From contig JBMOQX010000073.1 in NCBI GenBank assembly GCA_049322755.1, positions 1-64,000 on the forward strand: DNA of 64,000 nt. Direction: 5' to 3'. Below the pieces are notes generated by a model, which saw only the letters and a list, made by a program, of their open reading frames with translations, searched no databases and was not told the origin of the DNA. Positions 25,474-34,431 of this stretch are shown piece after piece (within the stretch, counting starts at the first letter, position 1; every line of letters begins with the position of its first letter). The translations under genes were made by a program, and so were the position numbers. The stretch comes from DATIUV01 sp049322755 (GTDB lineage Bacteria > Pseudomonadota > Gammaproteobacteria > Burkholderiales > UBA6910).

Positions 25474-27435
25474 ATGTCAGCCACCACGGAAACGAAACCG
25501 GAAGACGGGAAGCTCAGCTTCCGCCGCTTCCGGGAGGGCGAGAGCCGCTGGCGCGCCTGGAGCGAGCAGATCTTCCAGGCCGGCCACTCGCACAAGTGCC
25601 CCACCTACCAGAAGAGCACGCCGCCGTGCCAGGCGAGCTGCCCTTCGGGGGAGGACATCCGCGGCTATCTCGCGATCGTGCGCGGCACCGAGAAACCGCC
25701 GGCGGGGGTGCCGTGGCAGGAATACGCGTGGCGGCGGCTGACCGAGGCCAACCCGTTTCCGGCCGTGATGGGGCGGGTGTGTCCCGCGCCCTGCGAGTCG
25801 GGCTGCAACCGTAACGAGGTGGAGGATTTCGTCGGCATCAACGCGGTGGAGCATTTCCTCGGCGAGTATGCGATCCGGCACGGGCTGGCGTTCGAGAAGC
25901 CGGCCCACGTGACCGGCAGGAAGGTGGCGGTGATCGGCGGCGGGCCGGCCGGCCTGTCGTGCGCCTACCAGCTCGCGCTGAAAGGCCACTCGGTCACGAT
26001 CTTCGACGAGCACGCCGAGCTCGGCGGCATGATGCGCTACGGCATCCCGGGGTTCCGCACGCCGCGGGAGGTGCTGGATGCGGAGATCCAGCGCATCCTC
26101 GACCTGGGCGTGGCGACGCGGCTCGGCCAGCGGGTGGGCACCGACGTCGCGCTCGAGGACATCCGCCGGGAGTTCGACGCCGTGTTCATGGGCCTGGGGG
26201 CCCAGAGCGGCCGGGCACTGCCGGTGCCCGGCGCCGAGGCGCCCAACTGCGTCACGGCGACGGCGTTCCTGCGGGCGTTCAACGACGGGCGGCTCAAGCA
26301 CGTGGGCAGGCGGGTGGTGGTGGTGGGCGGCGGCGACACCTCGGTCGACGTCGCCACCGTGGCGCGCCGGCTGGGCCACATCGAGCATTCCCACGGCGGT
26401 CACCCGGAGATCGTGATCGTCGGCAAGCCGGCCCAGGACGTGGCCGAGGTGTCGGCCCGCCAGGGCGCCGACGTGACGCTGACGTCGGTGTTCTCGATCG
26501 AGAAGATGCAGGCCAACCGCCAGGAGATCGAGCACGCGCTGTCCGAGGGGGTGGCGATCCGCGACGGCTGGGCGCCGGTGGAGGTGGTGCGCGGTGCCGA
26601 CGGCCGCGCCACCGGCCTCAGGATCGCGCGCTGCGAAGCGCGCTTCGTCGGCACGGAGCTGGCGATCAGGGTGGACGAGGCGACGGCCGAAGTCATCCCC
26701 GCCGACCTGATCGTCTCGGCCATCGGCCAGGCGGTGGACTTCACCGGGCTGGAGGAATTCGACAACGGCAAAGGGCTGATCTCGTCCGACCGCAACTACC
26801 AGGTGGCCGGCAAGCCGGGCGTGTTCGCCGGCGGCGACGTGCTGCGGCCTCACCTGCTCACCAGCGCCATCGGCCAGGGGTGGATCGCCGCCGAGGGCAT
26901 CGACCGGCTTCTGCGCGGCGAGGACCCGGAGAAGCGCCCCAAGATCGACGTGCACGCGTTCGACCTGATGCGCAAGCTGCTGGAGAAGGGTGTGCAGGTG
27001 GAGGAGGCGCCGCGCGCGCCGGTGCGCGGCACCTCGGCGGCGGCGTTCGCGGTGCACAACTACGAGGATCGCTCGGGCCGCTACGTGATCCCCCACGAGC
27101 AGCTGTTCCTCGGCCATTTCCAGCACACGGCGCGCAAGCGGCGCGAGGTTACCGTCCTCACCGGCGAGCAGGCGCTGGGCCACTTCGGCGAGCGGCTGCA
27201 CGCCCTGTCGGAGGCGGACACGGTGGCCGAGGCCAAGCGCTGCATGAGCTGCGGGCTGTGCTTCGAGTGCGACAACTGCGTCGTCTACTGCCCGCAGACG
27301 GCGGTGTTCCGGGTGAAGAAGGACCGGGCCACCACCGGCCGCTACGTGGACACCGACTACACCAAGTGCATCGGCTGCCACATTTGCCGCGACGTCTGCC
27401 CCACCGGCTACATCCAGATGGGGCTGGGGGAGTGA
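25474..27435 (+). CDS. dsrL: DsrL, NAD(P)-linked iron-sulfur flavoprotein
   Basis: 653 residues. Partner of DsrAB that couples sulfur oxidation to NAD(P). Order: N-terminal Fe-S domain (CPAPCESGC), FAD Rossmann motif (VIGGGPAGLSCAYQLALKG), NAD(P) Rossmann motif (VVVVGGGDTSVDVATVARR), second FAD part (GVFAGGDVLRPH), and a C-terminal linker and ferredoxin domain (CMSCGLCFECDNC, CIGCHICRDVCP). The start at 25474 has GAGAAGAGG before it. Strong marker of the oxidative pathway. Confidence 0.95.
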   Translation: MSATTETKPEDGKLSFRRFREGESRWRAWSEQIFQAGHSHKCPTYQKSTPPCQASCPSGEDIRGYLAIVRGTEKPPAGVPWQEYAWRRLTEANPFPAVMGRVCPAPCESGCNRNEVEDFVGINAVEHFLGEYAIRHGLAFEKPAHVTGRKVAVIGGGPAGLSCAYQLALKGHSVTIFDEHAELGGMMRYGIPGFRTPREVLDAEIQRILDLGVATRLGQRVGTDVALEDIRREFDAVFMGLGAQSGRALPVPGAEAPNCVTATAFLRAFNDGRLKHVGRRVVVVGGGDTSVDVATVARRLGHIEHSHGGHPEIVIVGKPAQDVAEVSARQGADVTLTSVFSIEKMQANRQEIEHALSEGVAIRDGWAPVEVVRGADGRATGLRIARCEARFVGTELAIRVDEATAEVIPADLIVSAIGQAVDFTGLEEFDNGKGLISSDRNYQVAGKPGVFAGGDVLRPHLLTSAIGQGWIAAEGIDRLLRGEDPEKRPKIDVHAFDLMRKLLEKGVQVEEAPRAPVRGTSAAAFAVHNYEDRSGRYVIPHEQLFLGHFQHTARKRREVTVLTGEQALGHFGERLHALSEADTVAEAKRCMSCGLCFECDNCVVYCPQTAVFRVKKDRATTGRYVDTDYTKCIGCHICRDVCPTGYIQMGLGE

Positions 27436-27441
27436 CGGACG

Positions 27442-27846
27442 ATGGCCGGGCCTAGGACGGCGCTCCTGGCCGCGGCGCTGGCGCTGACCCTGGCGGCGGC
27501 CTGGGCGGCGGCGCCGGAGCGCACGGCGCCAGCCGGCCGGGTGCCGGTGCCGGCGCTCCCCGAGGCGCGCGGCGGCGCGTGCGTCGAGCCGGCGGCGCTG
27601 ATGCGCCGGAACCACGCGGCGCTGCTTACCCACCAGCGGGATCGCACGGTGCGCGCGGGCGTCCGCGGCGAGCGCCACAGCCTGCAGGGCTGCGTCGACT
27701 GCCACGCCGGCGCCGCCAGCGGCAGCGTGGCGGCCGGGCCCGGCGACTTCTGCCAGAGCTGCCACCGCTACGCGGCGGTGCGGATCGACTGCTTCGAATG
27801 CCACGCCTCGCAGCCCCGGGGGCGCGCGGCAGGAGTCCCGCGGTGA
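27442..27846 (+). CDS. dsrJ: DsrJ, periplasmic triheme cytochrome c
   Basis: 134 residues with an N-terminal signal anchor (ALLAAALALTLAAAWAAA) and three haem motifs: CVDCH (84-88), CQSCH (104-108), CFECH (117-121). Cys47 (GGACVEPA) fits the rare His/Cys axial ligand known for DsrJ. Part of DsrMKJOP. Its stop overlaps the dsrO start. Confidence 0.94.
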   Translation: MAGPRTALLAAALALTLAAAWAAAPERTAPAGRVPVPALPEARGGACVEPAALMRRNHAALLTHQRDRTVRAGVRGERHSLQGCVDCHAGAASGSVAAGPGDFCQSCHRYAAVRIDCFECHASQPRGRAAGVPR

Positions 27847-28577
27847 GCGCGCCCGACCCCGATCGGCGGCGGGCCCTGGCCTGGGGCGCAGGCGCCGCAG
27901 CGGCACTGCTGCTGGCGCCGGGCGTTTTCCTGCTGCGCCCCGCGCTGGGCCGGCCGCCCGGCGAGGCGGCGGCGGGTGCCGTGCGCTGGGGCCTGCTGAT
28001 CGACGCCAACCGCTGCGCCGCCGGCTGCGACGCCTGCGTGAGCGCCTGCAATCGCGAGAACGGCCTTTCCGGCGCCACCGGCGAGACCGACGCGCAGTGG
28101 ATCCGCAAGATCGAGCTGCGCGACCCCCGCACCGGGCGCCGCGCGTCGCTGCCGATGATGTGCCAGCACTGCCAGCATCCGCCCTGCGTGGACGTGTGCC
28201 CGACCGGCGCCTCGTTCCGGCGCGCCGACGGCGTGGTGCTGGTGGACAAGCACATCTGCATCGGCTGCCGTTACTGCATGATGGCCTGCCCCTACAAGGC
28301 GCGCTCGCTGGTGCACGAGCCGCTCGACGGACAGCGGCCGGACGTGCCGCGCGGCAAGGGCACGGTGGAGTCGTGCACACTGTGCGTGCACCGGCTGGAC
28401 CGCGGCGCGGCGCCGGCGTGCGTCGAGGCCTGCGCCGCCGCCGGCCGCGGCGCCATCGTGTTCGGGGATCTGAACGACCCGGCGAGCGAGATCGCCCAGC
28501 GCGTCGCGCGCTATCCCAGCACCCAGGTGCGCGCCGATCTCGGCCTCGACCCCGGCGTGCGCTACCAGGGGATCTGA
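27843..28577 (+). CDS. dsrO: DsrO, periplasmic ferredoxin-like subunit
   Basis: 244 residues. The GTG start overlaps dsrJ by four bases. Tat-type signal (DRRRALAWGAGAAAALLLAPG) with twin arginines, then cysteine groups for several [4Fe-4S] clusters: CAAGCDACVSAC, CQHCQHPPCVDVC, CIGCRYCMMAC and CTLCVHRL. Relays electrons between DsrJ and DsrP. Confidence 0.94.
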   Translation: MSAPDPDRRRALAWGAGAAAALLLAPGVFLLRPALGRPPGEAAAGAVRWGLLIDANRCAAGCDACVSACNRENGLSGATGETDAQWIRKIELRDPRTGRRASLPMMCQHCQHPPCVDVCPTGASFRRADGVVLVDKHICIGCRYCMMACPYKARSLVHEPLDGQRPDVPRGKGTVESCTLCVHRLDRGAAPACVEACAAAGRGAIVFGDLNDPASEIAQRVARYPSTQVRADLGLDPGVRYQGI

Positions 28578-28580
28578 CGC

Positions 28581-29777
28581 GTGAAGATCGCGTATCGCGA
28601 GATCGAAGGCCGCAGCAGCGCCTACTGGCTGCTGCTCGGCGCGCTGGGTGCGCTGGCGGCCGCCGGCGCCGCCGGCGCGTGGACCATGGAGCACCACGGG
28701 CACGTCGTCACCGGGATGACCAACCAGGTCGTCTGGGGCCTGCCCCACGTGTTCGCCGTGCTCCTGATCGTGGCCGCTTCGGGCGCGCTCAACGTCGCCA
28801 CCGTGGCCTCGGTGTTCGGCCGCGAGGTCTACAAGCCGCTGGCGCCGCTGTCCGGGCTGCTCGCCATCGCGCTGCTGGCCGGCGGCCTGGCGGTGCTGAT
28901 GCTGGACCTGGGGCGCGCCGACCGCATCACGGTGGCCATGACCCGCTACAACTTCACCTCGATCTTCGCCCTCAACGTGTTCCTCTACACCGGCTTCTTC
29001 GCCGTGGTGGCGCTCTACCTCTGGACCATGATGGAGCGGCGCATGAACCGGTTCGCGAGGCTGGCGGGGTACGCGGCGTTCGCCTGGCGGCTGGTGCTCA
29101 CCACTGGCACCGGATCGATCTTCGGCTTCCTGGTGGCGCGCCAGGCCTACGATTCGGCCCTGCTGGCGCCAATGTTCATCGCCATGTCCTTCGCCTACGG
29201 TCTGGCCGTCTATCTGCCGGTGCTGGCGGCCGCGCACGCCTGGAGCGGGCGGGCGCTCGACCCGGCGATCCTGCGCCGGCTGAAGAACCTGCTGATGCTG
29301 TTCATCGTCGCGGTGCTCTACTTCGTCGCGGTGTTCCATCTCACCAACCTCTACTTCGCCCGCCAGGCGGCGTTCGAGCGGTTCATCCTGCTGGACGGCG
29401 GCGTCTACCCGGCGCTCTTCTGGGGCGGCCAGATCGCGCTCGGCACCCTGGCGCCGCTGGCGCTGCTCGCCCACCCCCGGCTCGGCGCGACGCGCGGCGC
29501 GATCGTCGCCGCGAGCCTGCTGGTGATCGCCGGCGCGCTGGCCCAGATGTACGTCACCATCGTCGGCGCACAGGCGTTCCCGCTGGATCTGTTCCCCGGG
29601 CTGGAAGCTTCCAGCAGCTTCTTCGACGGCCGCCTCCACCCCTACGCCCCCAGCCTGCCGGAGACGGCGCTGGGGCTGGGCGGGGTCGCCGTCGCCGGCA
29701 TCATCGTGCTGCTGGCGGTCAAGCTGCTGCCGTTCCTGCCCGAGCGGGCCGACGCTGGCGCGGCGGGGGTGCCGTGA
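28581..29777 (+). CDS. dsrP: DsrP, NrfD-type quinone-interacting membrane subunit
   Basis: 398 residues, about ten transmembrane helices of the NrfD/PsrC family, with no haem ligands obvious. GTG start. Early motifs TMEHHGHVVTGMTNQVVWG and VTRYNFTS-like AMTRYNFTSIFALN are typical of DsrP. The stop overlaps the start of the next gene. Confidence 0.94.
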   Translation: MKIAYREIEGRSSAYWLLLGALGALAAAGAAGAWTMEHHGHVVTGMTNQVVWGLPHVFAVLLIVAASGALNVATVASVFGREVYKPLAPLSGLLAIALLAGGLAVLMLDLGRADRITVAMTRYNFTSIFALNVFLYTGFFAVVALYLWTMMERRMNRFARLAGYAAFAWRLVLTTGTGSIFGFLVARQAYDSALLAPMFIAMSFAYGLAVYLPVLAAAHAWSGRALDPAILRRLKNLLMLFIVAVLYFVAVFHLTNLYFARQAAFERFILLDGGVYPALFWGGQIALGTLAPLALLAHPRLGATRGAIVAASLLVIAGALAQMYVTIVGAQAFPLDLFPGLEASSSFFDGRLHPYAPSLPETALGLGGVAVAGIIVLLAVKLLPFLPERADAGAAGVP

Positions 29778-30814
29778 GCGCGGCCGCCGGGCGCGGCGGG
29801 CACGGCACGGCGCGCGGGGCCGCCGAGCACCCGTTCGCGCACTACGTGCGCATCCTGGGCAAGGGCCGGCACGGCGCGCGCTCGCTCACCTTCGAGGAGG
29901 CCCGCGCCGCCCTGGGCATGGTGCTGACCGGGGACTGCCGGCCGGAGCAGGTGGGGGCGTTCCTGATGCTGCTGCGGGTGAAGGAGGAGACGCCGGAAGA
30001 GGTGGCGGGATTCGTCGCCGCCGCGCGCGACGCGATCGCGGCGCCGCCCGCGGGGCCGGCCCCGACCGTCGACTGGCCCGCCTACGCCGGCAAGCGGCGC
30101 CAGCTTCCCTGGTTCCTGCTGGCGGCGCTGCTGCTGGCGCGCAGCGGCGTGCCGGTGCTGATGCACGGCATCGAGTGTGCCGGCGACGGCCGCGTCTACG
30201 CGCCGTCGTCGCTCGCCCGGCTCGGCGTCGCCGCCTGCGCGACGCTGGGCGAGGCCCGCGCGGCGATCCGCCGGGACGGCTTCGCCTACCTGCCGCTGGC
30301 GGCGTTCTGCGCGCCGCTGGCCCGCCTGATCGAGCTGCGCTCGCTGCTGGGGCTGCGCTCGCCGGCGAACACCGTGGCGCGCATGCTCAACCCGCTGCAG
30401 GCGCCGCTGCAGCTGGTGGGAATTTTCCACCCCAATTACCGCGACCTTCACCAGGAGGCGGCGCTGCTGCTGGGCCAGCCGCGCATGGCGGTGCTCAAGG
30501 GCGAGGGCGGCGAGGCGGAGCGCAACCCGGATGGGCCGTGCCGGGTGCAGTCGGTGAGCGAGGGGGTCAAGCAGGACGAGGAATGGCCGGCCCTGCTGGC
30601 GGGCGGGCGCCAGCTCAAGGACCCGGCCATGGATGCGGAGCGGCTCGCGGCACTGTGGCGCGGCGAGGCGGGCGACGAATACGGCGAGGCGGCAGTGGTG
30701 GGCACCGCCGCCATCGTCCTCAAGGCGCTGGGCCGGGCCACCAGCGTCGCCGAAGCCGAGGATGCGGCCCGGCGGCTGTGGCGGGAGCGGCCGCGCGCGC
30801 TCCGGGCCGCATGA
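29774..30814 (+). CDS. TrpD2-like (YbiB-type) glycosyltransferase-fold protein
   Basis: 346 residues of the anthranilate-phosphoribosyltransferase-like fold. N-terminal helical bundle (LTFEEARAALGMVLTGDCRPEQVGAF) and an alpha/beta domain with LMHGIECAGDGRVYAPSSLA in place of the TrpD KHGNRAVSS motif; this makes true TrpD activity unlikely. YbiB relatives bind nucleic acid. GTG start overlaps dsrP; its own stop overlaps dsrN (ATGA). Tight coupling inside the dsr operon suggests a link to sulfur oxidation or to sirohaem handling (inference). Confidence 0.8.
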   Translation: MSAAAGRGGHGTARGAAEHPFAHYVRILGKGRHGARSLTFEEARAALGMVLTGDCRPEQVGAFLMLLRVKEETPEEVAGFVAAARDAIAAPPAGPAPTVDWPAYAGKRRQLPWFLLAALLLARSGVPVLMHGIECAGDGRVYAPSSLARLGVAACATLGEARAAIRRDGFAYLPLAAFCAPLARLIELRSLLGLRSPANTVARMLNPLQAPLQLVGIFHPNYRDLHQEAALLLGQPRMAVLKGEGGEAERNPDGPCRVQSVSEGVKQDEEWPALLAGGRQLKDPAMDAERLAALWRGEAGDEYGEAAVVGTAAIVLKALGRATSVAEAEDAARRLWRERPRALRAA

Positions 30815-32310
30815 GCGCCAGGACGCCCGCCGCGTCGACCGGCGCCGCGACCCCGCGGCTGCTGATCTCGGCCGCCCACAAATCCTCCGGCAAGACCACC
30901 CTCAGCATCGGCATCGGCGCGGCGCTGGCCGCACGCGGGCTGCAGGTCCAACCGTTCAAGAAGGGGCCGGACTACATCGATCCCATGTGGTTGTCCGCCG
31001 CCTGCGGCCGGCCCTGCCGCAATCTCGACTTCTTCCTCATGGGGCGGGAGGAGATCACGACAACGGTGGCGCGCCATGCGGGCGACGCCGACCTGGCGCT
31101 GATCGAGGGCAACAAGGGGCTCTACGACGGCCTGGATCTGGACGGCAGCAGCAGCAACGCGGCGCTGGCCGGGCTGCTGGCGGCGCCGGTGGTGCTGGTC
31201 ATCGACGCCCGCGGCATGACCCGCGGCATCGCGCCGCTGATCCTGGGCTTCCAGGCCTTCGACCGCTCGATCCGCATCGCCGGCGTGATCCTGAACCGTC
31301 TCGGCGGCGCGCGCCACGAGGCCAAGCTGCGGGCGGTGATCGAGCACTACACCGACGTGCGCGTGGCGGGCGCGGTGCACCAGGACCCGGCGATCGAGAT
31401 CGTCGAGCGCCACCTGGGGTTGATGCCGAGTTCGGAGGGCGCCGAGTCCGGCGCGCGCGTCGCCGCGATCCGCGACGCGGTGGCGGCCCAGGTGGACCTG
31501 GACGCGCTGCTGGAGATCGCCGGCTGGCGCGCCGCCGCGCGCCCGCCGGCGGCGCCGCCGCCGTCGCCGGCGCGCGCGGCGGACCTGCGCATCGGCGTCG
31601 CGATGGACCGCGCTTTCGGCTTCTATTACGCCGATGATCTGGAGGCGCTGGTGCGCTGCGGCGCCAAGATCGTGCCGGTGGACACGCTTGCCGACGCGCG
31701 GCTGCCGGCGCTGGACGGGCTCGTCCTGGGCGGCGGGTTTCCCGAGGTGTTCATGGCACAGCTGGAGGCCAACGCGTCGCTGCGCGCCGACATCCGGCGC
31801 GCGGCCGAGGCCGGCCTGCCGATCTACGCCGAATGCGGCGGGCTGATGTATCTCGCGCGCTCGATCGCCTGGCGCGGCACCACGCGGCGCATGGCGGGCG
31901 TCCTTCCCGCCGACGTGGTAATGCACGAGCGTCCGGTGGGCCGCGGCTACGTGCGGCTGCGGGAGACCGACGTCCACCCGTGGCCGCGGGGCGGCGCGGA
32001 CGCGCTCCGGGGCCACGAGTTTCACTACTCGTCCCTGGAGAACTTGGACCCGGGCCTGCGCTACGCCTACCGGGTAGAGCGGGGCCAGGGCTGCGACGGC
32101 CACGGCGACGGCCTGGTGTGGCGCAACGTGCTGGCGGGCTACGCCCACCTGCGCAGCGTCGGTGGCAACGGCTGGGCCCGGCGCTTCGCCGCTTTCGCCG
32201 CCCGCGTCCGGGCCGCCCGCGCCGACGATGGCGGGCCGCAGCGGGCGACGGCCTGGATCGCCCCCGGCGCGGCGGACCGGGCGGGCACCCGCCACGAAAC
32301 CTTGTCATGA
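30811..32310 (+). CDS. dsrN: DsrN, sirohaem amidase (cobyrinate a,c-diamide synthase family)
   Basis: 499 residues. Glutamine-dependent amidation of sirohaem to sirohaem amide, the Dsr prosthetic group. P-loop-like SAAHKSSGKTTLSIG near the N-terminus, IEGNKGLYDGLD, and a C-terminal class I glutaminase domain with the nucleophile Cys in IYAECGGLMYLARS. Coupled to neighbours by 4-nt overlaps on both sides. Confidence 0.92.
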   Translation: MSARTPAASTGAATPRLLISAAHKSSGKTTLSIGIGAALAARGLQVQPFKKGPDYIDPMWLSAACGRPCRNLDFFLMGREEITTTVARHAGDADLALIEGNKGLYDGLDLDGSSSNAALAGLLAAPVVLVIDARGMTRGIAPLILGFQAFDRSIRIAGVILNRLGGARHEAKLRAVIEHYTDVRVAGAVHQDPAIEIVERHLGLMPSSEGAESGARVAAIRDAVAAQVDLDALLEIAGWRAAARPPAAPPPSPARAADLRIGVAMDRAFGFYYADDLEALVRCGAKIVPVDTLADARLPALDGLVLGGGFPEVFMAQLEANASLRADIRRAAEAGLPIYAECGGLMYLARSIAWRGTTRRMAGVLPADVVMHERPVGRGYVRLRETDVHPWPRGGADALRGHEFHYSSLENLDPGLRYAYRVERGQGCDGHGDGLVWRNVLAGYAHLRSVGGNGWARRFAAFAARVRAARADDGGPQRATAWIAPGAADRAGTRHETLS

Positions 32311-33758
32311 GCCGCCATTACGACGTGGTGGTGATCGGCAGCGGCCCTGGCGGCTACAAGGCGGCCATCGCCTGCGCCCACCGGGGCGCCAAGGTGGCGC
32401 TGGTGGAGCGGAACCTGCCGGGCGGCAACTGCCTCAACCAGGGTTGCATCCCGAAGAAGGCGTTGGTCCATCTCGCGTCGCTGCTGGAGGACGTGGCCAA
32501 CCTGCGCGGGCGCGGGCTGTCGGGCGCGCTGCGCGGCGACTTTGCCGCCGCAGTCCGGCACAAGGACCAGGTGGTGGCCGGGATCCGCGACGGTTTCGGC
32601 CACTGGCTGCGGCGCCTGGGCGTGCAGGTGCTGCGCGCCGAGGCGCGCCTGCGGCCCGGGCTGCGGGTGGCGCTGGCGCCGGCGGCGGGCTGCGTCGACG
32701 CCGACCTGCCGCGGGAAATCTCGGCGCCGCGCCTGATCATCGCCGCCGGCTCCGTGCCGCGCGAGCTGGACGCGTGCCCCACCGACGGCGTGCGCGTCCT
32801 GAATTCGTCCCACGTCATGCGCTCGCTGGCGCAGCGGCCGGCGTCGGTGCTGTTCGTCGGCGGCGGCGCGGTGGGCGTGGAACTGGCCTACATGCTGCAC
32901 CAGTTCGGCTCCCGGGTGACCATAGTCGAGCGCGGGGAGCGGCTGCTCGAGCGCAGCCACCTGCCCGAGCGCGCCGGCGGGTTGCTGGAGCGCAAGTTCG
33001 CCCGCCTCGGCGTCGAGGTGCGCCACCGCACCGAGCCGCGGGCCTGCCGGGCGGGCCGCGGCAGCGTGACGGCGACCCTGAGCGACGGCAGCGAGCGCCG
33101 CTACGGCATGGTGGTGGTGGCGGTGGGCCGGCGCCCGCGCAGCGAGGGGCTGGACTTGGCGCAGGCGGGGGTGGAGACCGACTCCGAGGGCTACATCCGC
33201 GTCTCCGCCTACCTGGAGACCAGCGTGCCCGGGATCTACGCGGTGGGCGACGTCAAGCCGGGTCCGATGACCGCCAACGCCGCGCTGCACGACGCCAAGG
33301 CGGCGGCCACCAACGCCTGCGGCGGCAACCGGCTGCGGCCCAACTACCACACCGTGCCGACGGTGATCACCTCGGCGCTGGAGATCGCCGCCGTCGGCTT
33401 CACCGAGGAGACGGCGGAGGCGGCCGGCTTCGAGCCGGAGACGGCCCGGGCCGCGCTGGGCGGGTCCGGCAAGGCCCGCGCCCATCACGACTACGAGGGC
33501 TTCGTCGAGGTGGTTCACGACGCCGAGACCGGCCAGCTGCTGGGCGGGTGCATCGTCGGCCCCGAGGCCGGCGAGCAGATCCACATGCTGGAGGCGGCCT
33601 GCCAGTCGCCGCGGGGCCTGTGGCTGTTCAAGGACATGAGCTACAGCCATCCGTCGTGGTGCGAAGAGCTGGAGTCGGCCGTCGATCCTTGCACCGCGGC
33701 GTTCTCCCGCTCCGGCCGGGAGATCTTCCGCCCGGGGATTTTCGCTGCGCCGGGCTAG
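32307..33758 (+). CDS. Dihydrolipoamide dehydrogenase-like flavoprotein
   Basis: 483 residues of the class I pyridine nucleotide-disulfide oxidoreductases. FAD motif VVVIGSGPGGYKAAIACAHRG, redox pair Cys42/Cys47 (GGNCLNQGCIPKK), NAD motif VLFVGGGAVGVELAYML, and C-terminal YSHPSWCEEL, where His and Glu of the usual HP..xE dyad seem kept. No lipoate-binding protein or 2-oxoacid dehydrogenase is nearby. It is the last gene of the dsr operon, with a 4-nt overlap with dsrN, so a role in disulfide/sulfur chemistry with an unknown partner is likely. Confidence 0.88.
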   Translation: MSRHYDVVVIGSGPGGYKAAIACAHRGAKVALVERNLPGGNCLNQGCIPKKALVHLASLLEDVANLRGRGLSGALRGDFAAAVRHKDQVVAGIRDGFGHWLRRLGVQVLRAEARLRPGLRVALAPAAGCVDADLPREISAPRLIIAAGSVPRELDACPTDGVRVLNSSHVMRSLAQRPASVLFVGGGAVGVELAYMLHQFGSRVTIVERGERLLERSHLPERAGGLLERKFARLGVEVRHRTEPRACRAGRGSVTATLSDGSERRYGMVVVAVGRRPRSEGLDLAQAGVETDSEGYIRVSAYLETSVPGIYAVGDVKPGPMTANAALHDAKAAATNACGGNRLRPNYHTVPTVITSALEIAAVGFTEETAEAAGFEPETARAALGGSGKARAHHDYEGFVEVVHDAETGQLLGGCIVGPEAGEQIHMLEAACQSPRGLWLFKDMSYSHPSWCEELESAVDPCTAAFSRSGREIFRPGIFAAPG

Positions 33759-33768
33759 CCGCGTCCGG

Positions 33769-34431
33769 TTAAGGCTTGGAGCGCTCTTCGGCGAACTTGC
33801 GCTCCACCGCGAACACCGCTGCCTCCACCCGCGACGACAGGTTGAGCTTGTTCAGGATGTGGCGCACGTGCAGCTTGACGGTGTCGTGGCTGATGTTGAG
33901 CGCGCGGGCGATCGACTTGTTGCTCTCGCCCTGGGCCAGGTGGGACAGGATCTCCCGCTCCCGCTGGGTCAGCTGGCCGAGCAGCGACTCGGGGCTGTCG
34001 CGCCGCCCCTCCACCAGGCTCACCAGCTTGCCGGTCATGGCCGGCGCCACCACGGTCTCGCCGCGGCAGGCGCGCTGCACCGCCTCCACCAGCTCGTCGG
34101 GCTCCATGTCCTTGAGCAGGTAGCCGCGAGCCCCGGCGCGCAGCGTGCTCGCCAGGTCGTCCTGGGCGTCGCTCACGGTCAGGAACAGGGTCGGCACGTC
34201 GATGCCCTCCTCCCGCAGCCGGCGCAGCAGGCTGATCCCGTCGCTGGAGGGCATCTTCAGATCCATGATCAGGGCGTCCGGCTTCTCCCGGAGCAGCAGG
34301 TCCCGGACTTCGTCGGTGTTGCCGGTGGTGGCCGCCACCGTCACCGCGCCGCTGTGCTCCAGCAGTTCCGCCAGCCCCTTGCGAAACAGGGTGTGGTCGT
34401 CCACCAGCACCACCCGCACCGGCGCGCTCAT
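33769..34431 (-). CDS. NarL-like response regulator
   Basis: 220 residues. Receiver with DD at 11-12, phospho-Asp57 (LIMDLKMP) and Lys in YLLKDMEP; LuxR-type HTH at the C-terminus (LTQREREILSHLAQGESNKSIARALN, DTVKLHVRHILNKLNL). Convergent with the dsr operon, with only 10 nt between stops, and coupled to the sensor gene (ATGA). Possible targets include the dsr control region with its TACCC heptamers. Confidence 0.88.
   Translation of the reverse strand: MSAPVRVVLVDDHTLFRKGLAELLEHSGAVTVAATTGNTDEVRDLLLREKPDALIMDLKMPSSDGISLLRRLREEGIDVPTLFLTVSDAQDDLASTLRAGARGYLLKDMEPDELVEAVQRACRGETVVAPAMTGKLVSLVEGRRDSPESLLGQLTQREREILSHLAQGESNKSIARALNISHDTVKLHVRHILNKLNLSSRVEAAVFAVERKFAEERSKP

Noticed and set aside
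25477..28380. A 967-codon minus-strand open frame over dsrL-dsrJ-dsrO
   Set aside because: It is a high-GC shadow of three clear genes; its low-complexity Arg/His/Ala-rich sequence matches no family.
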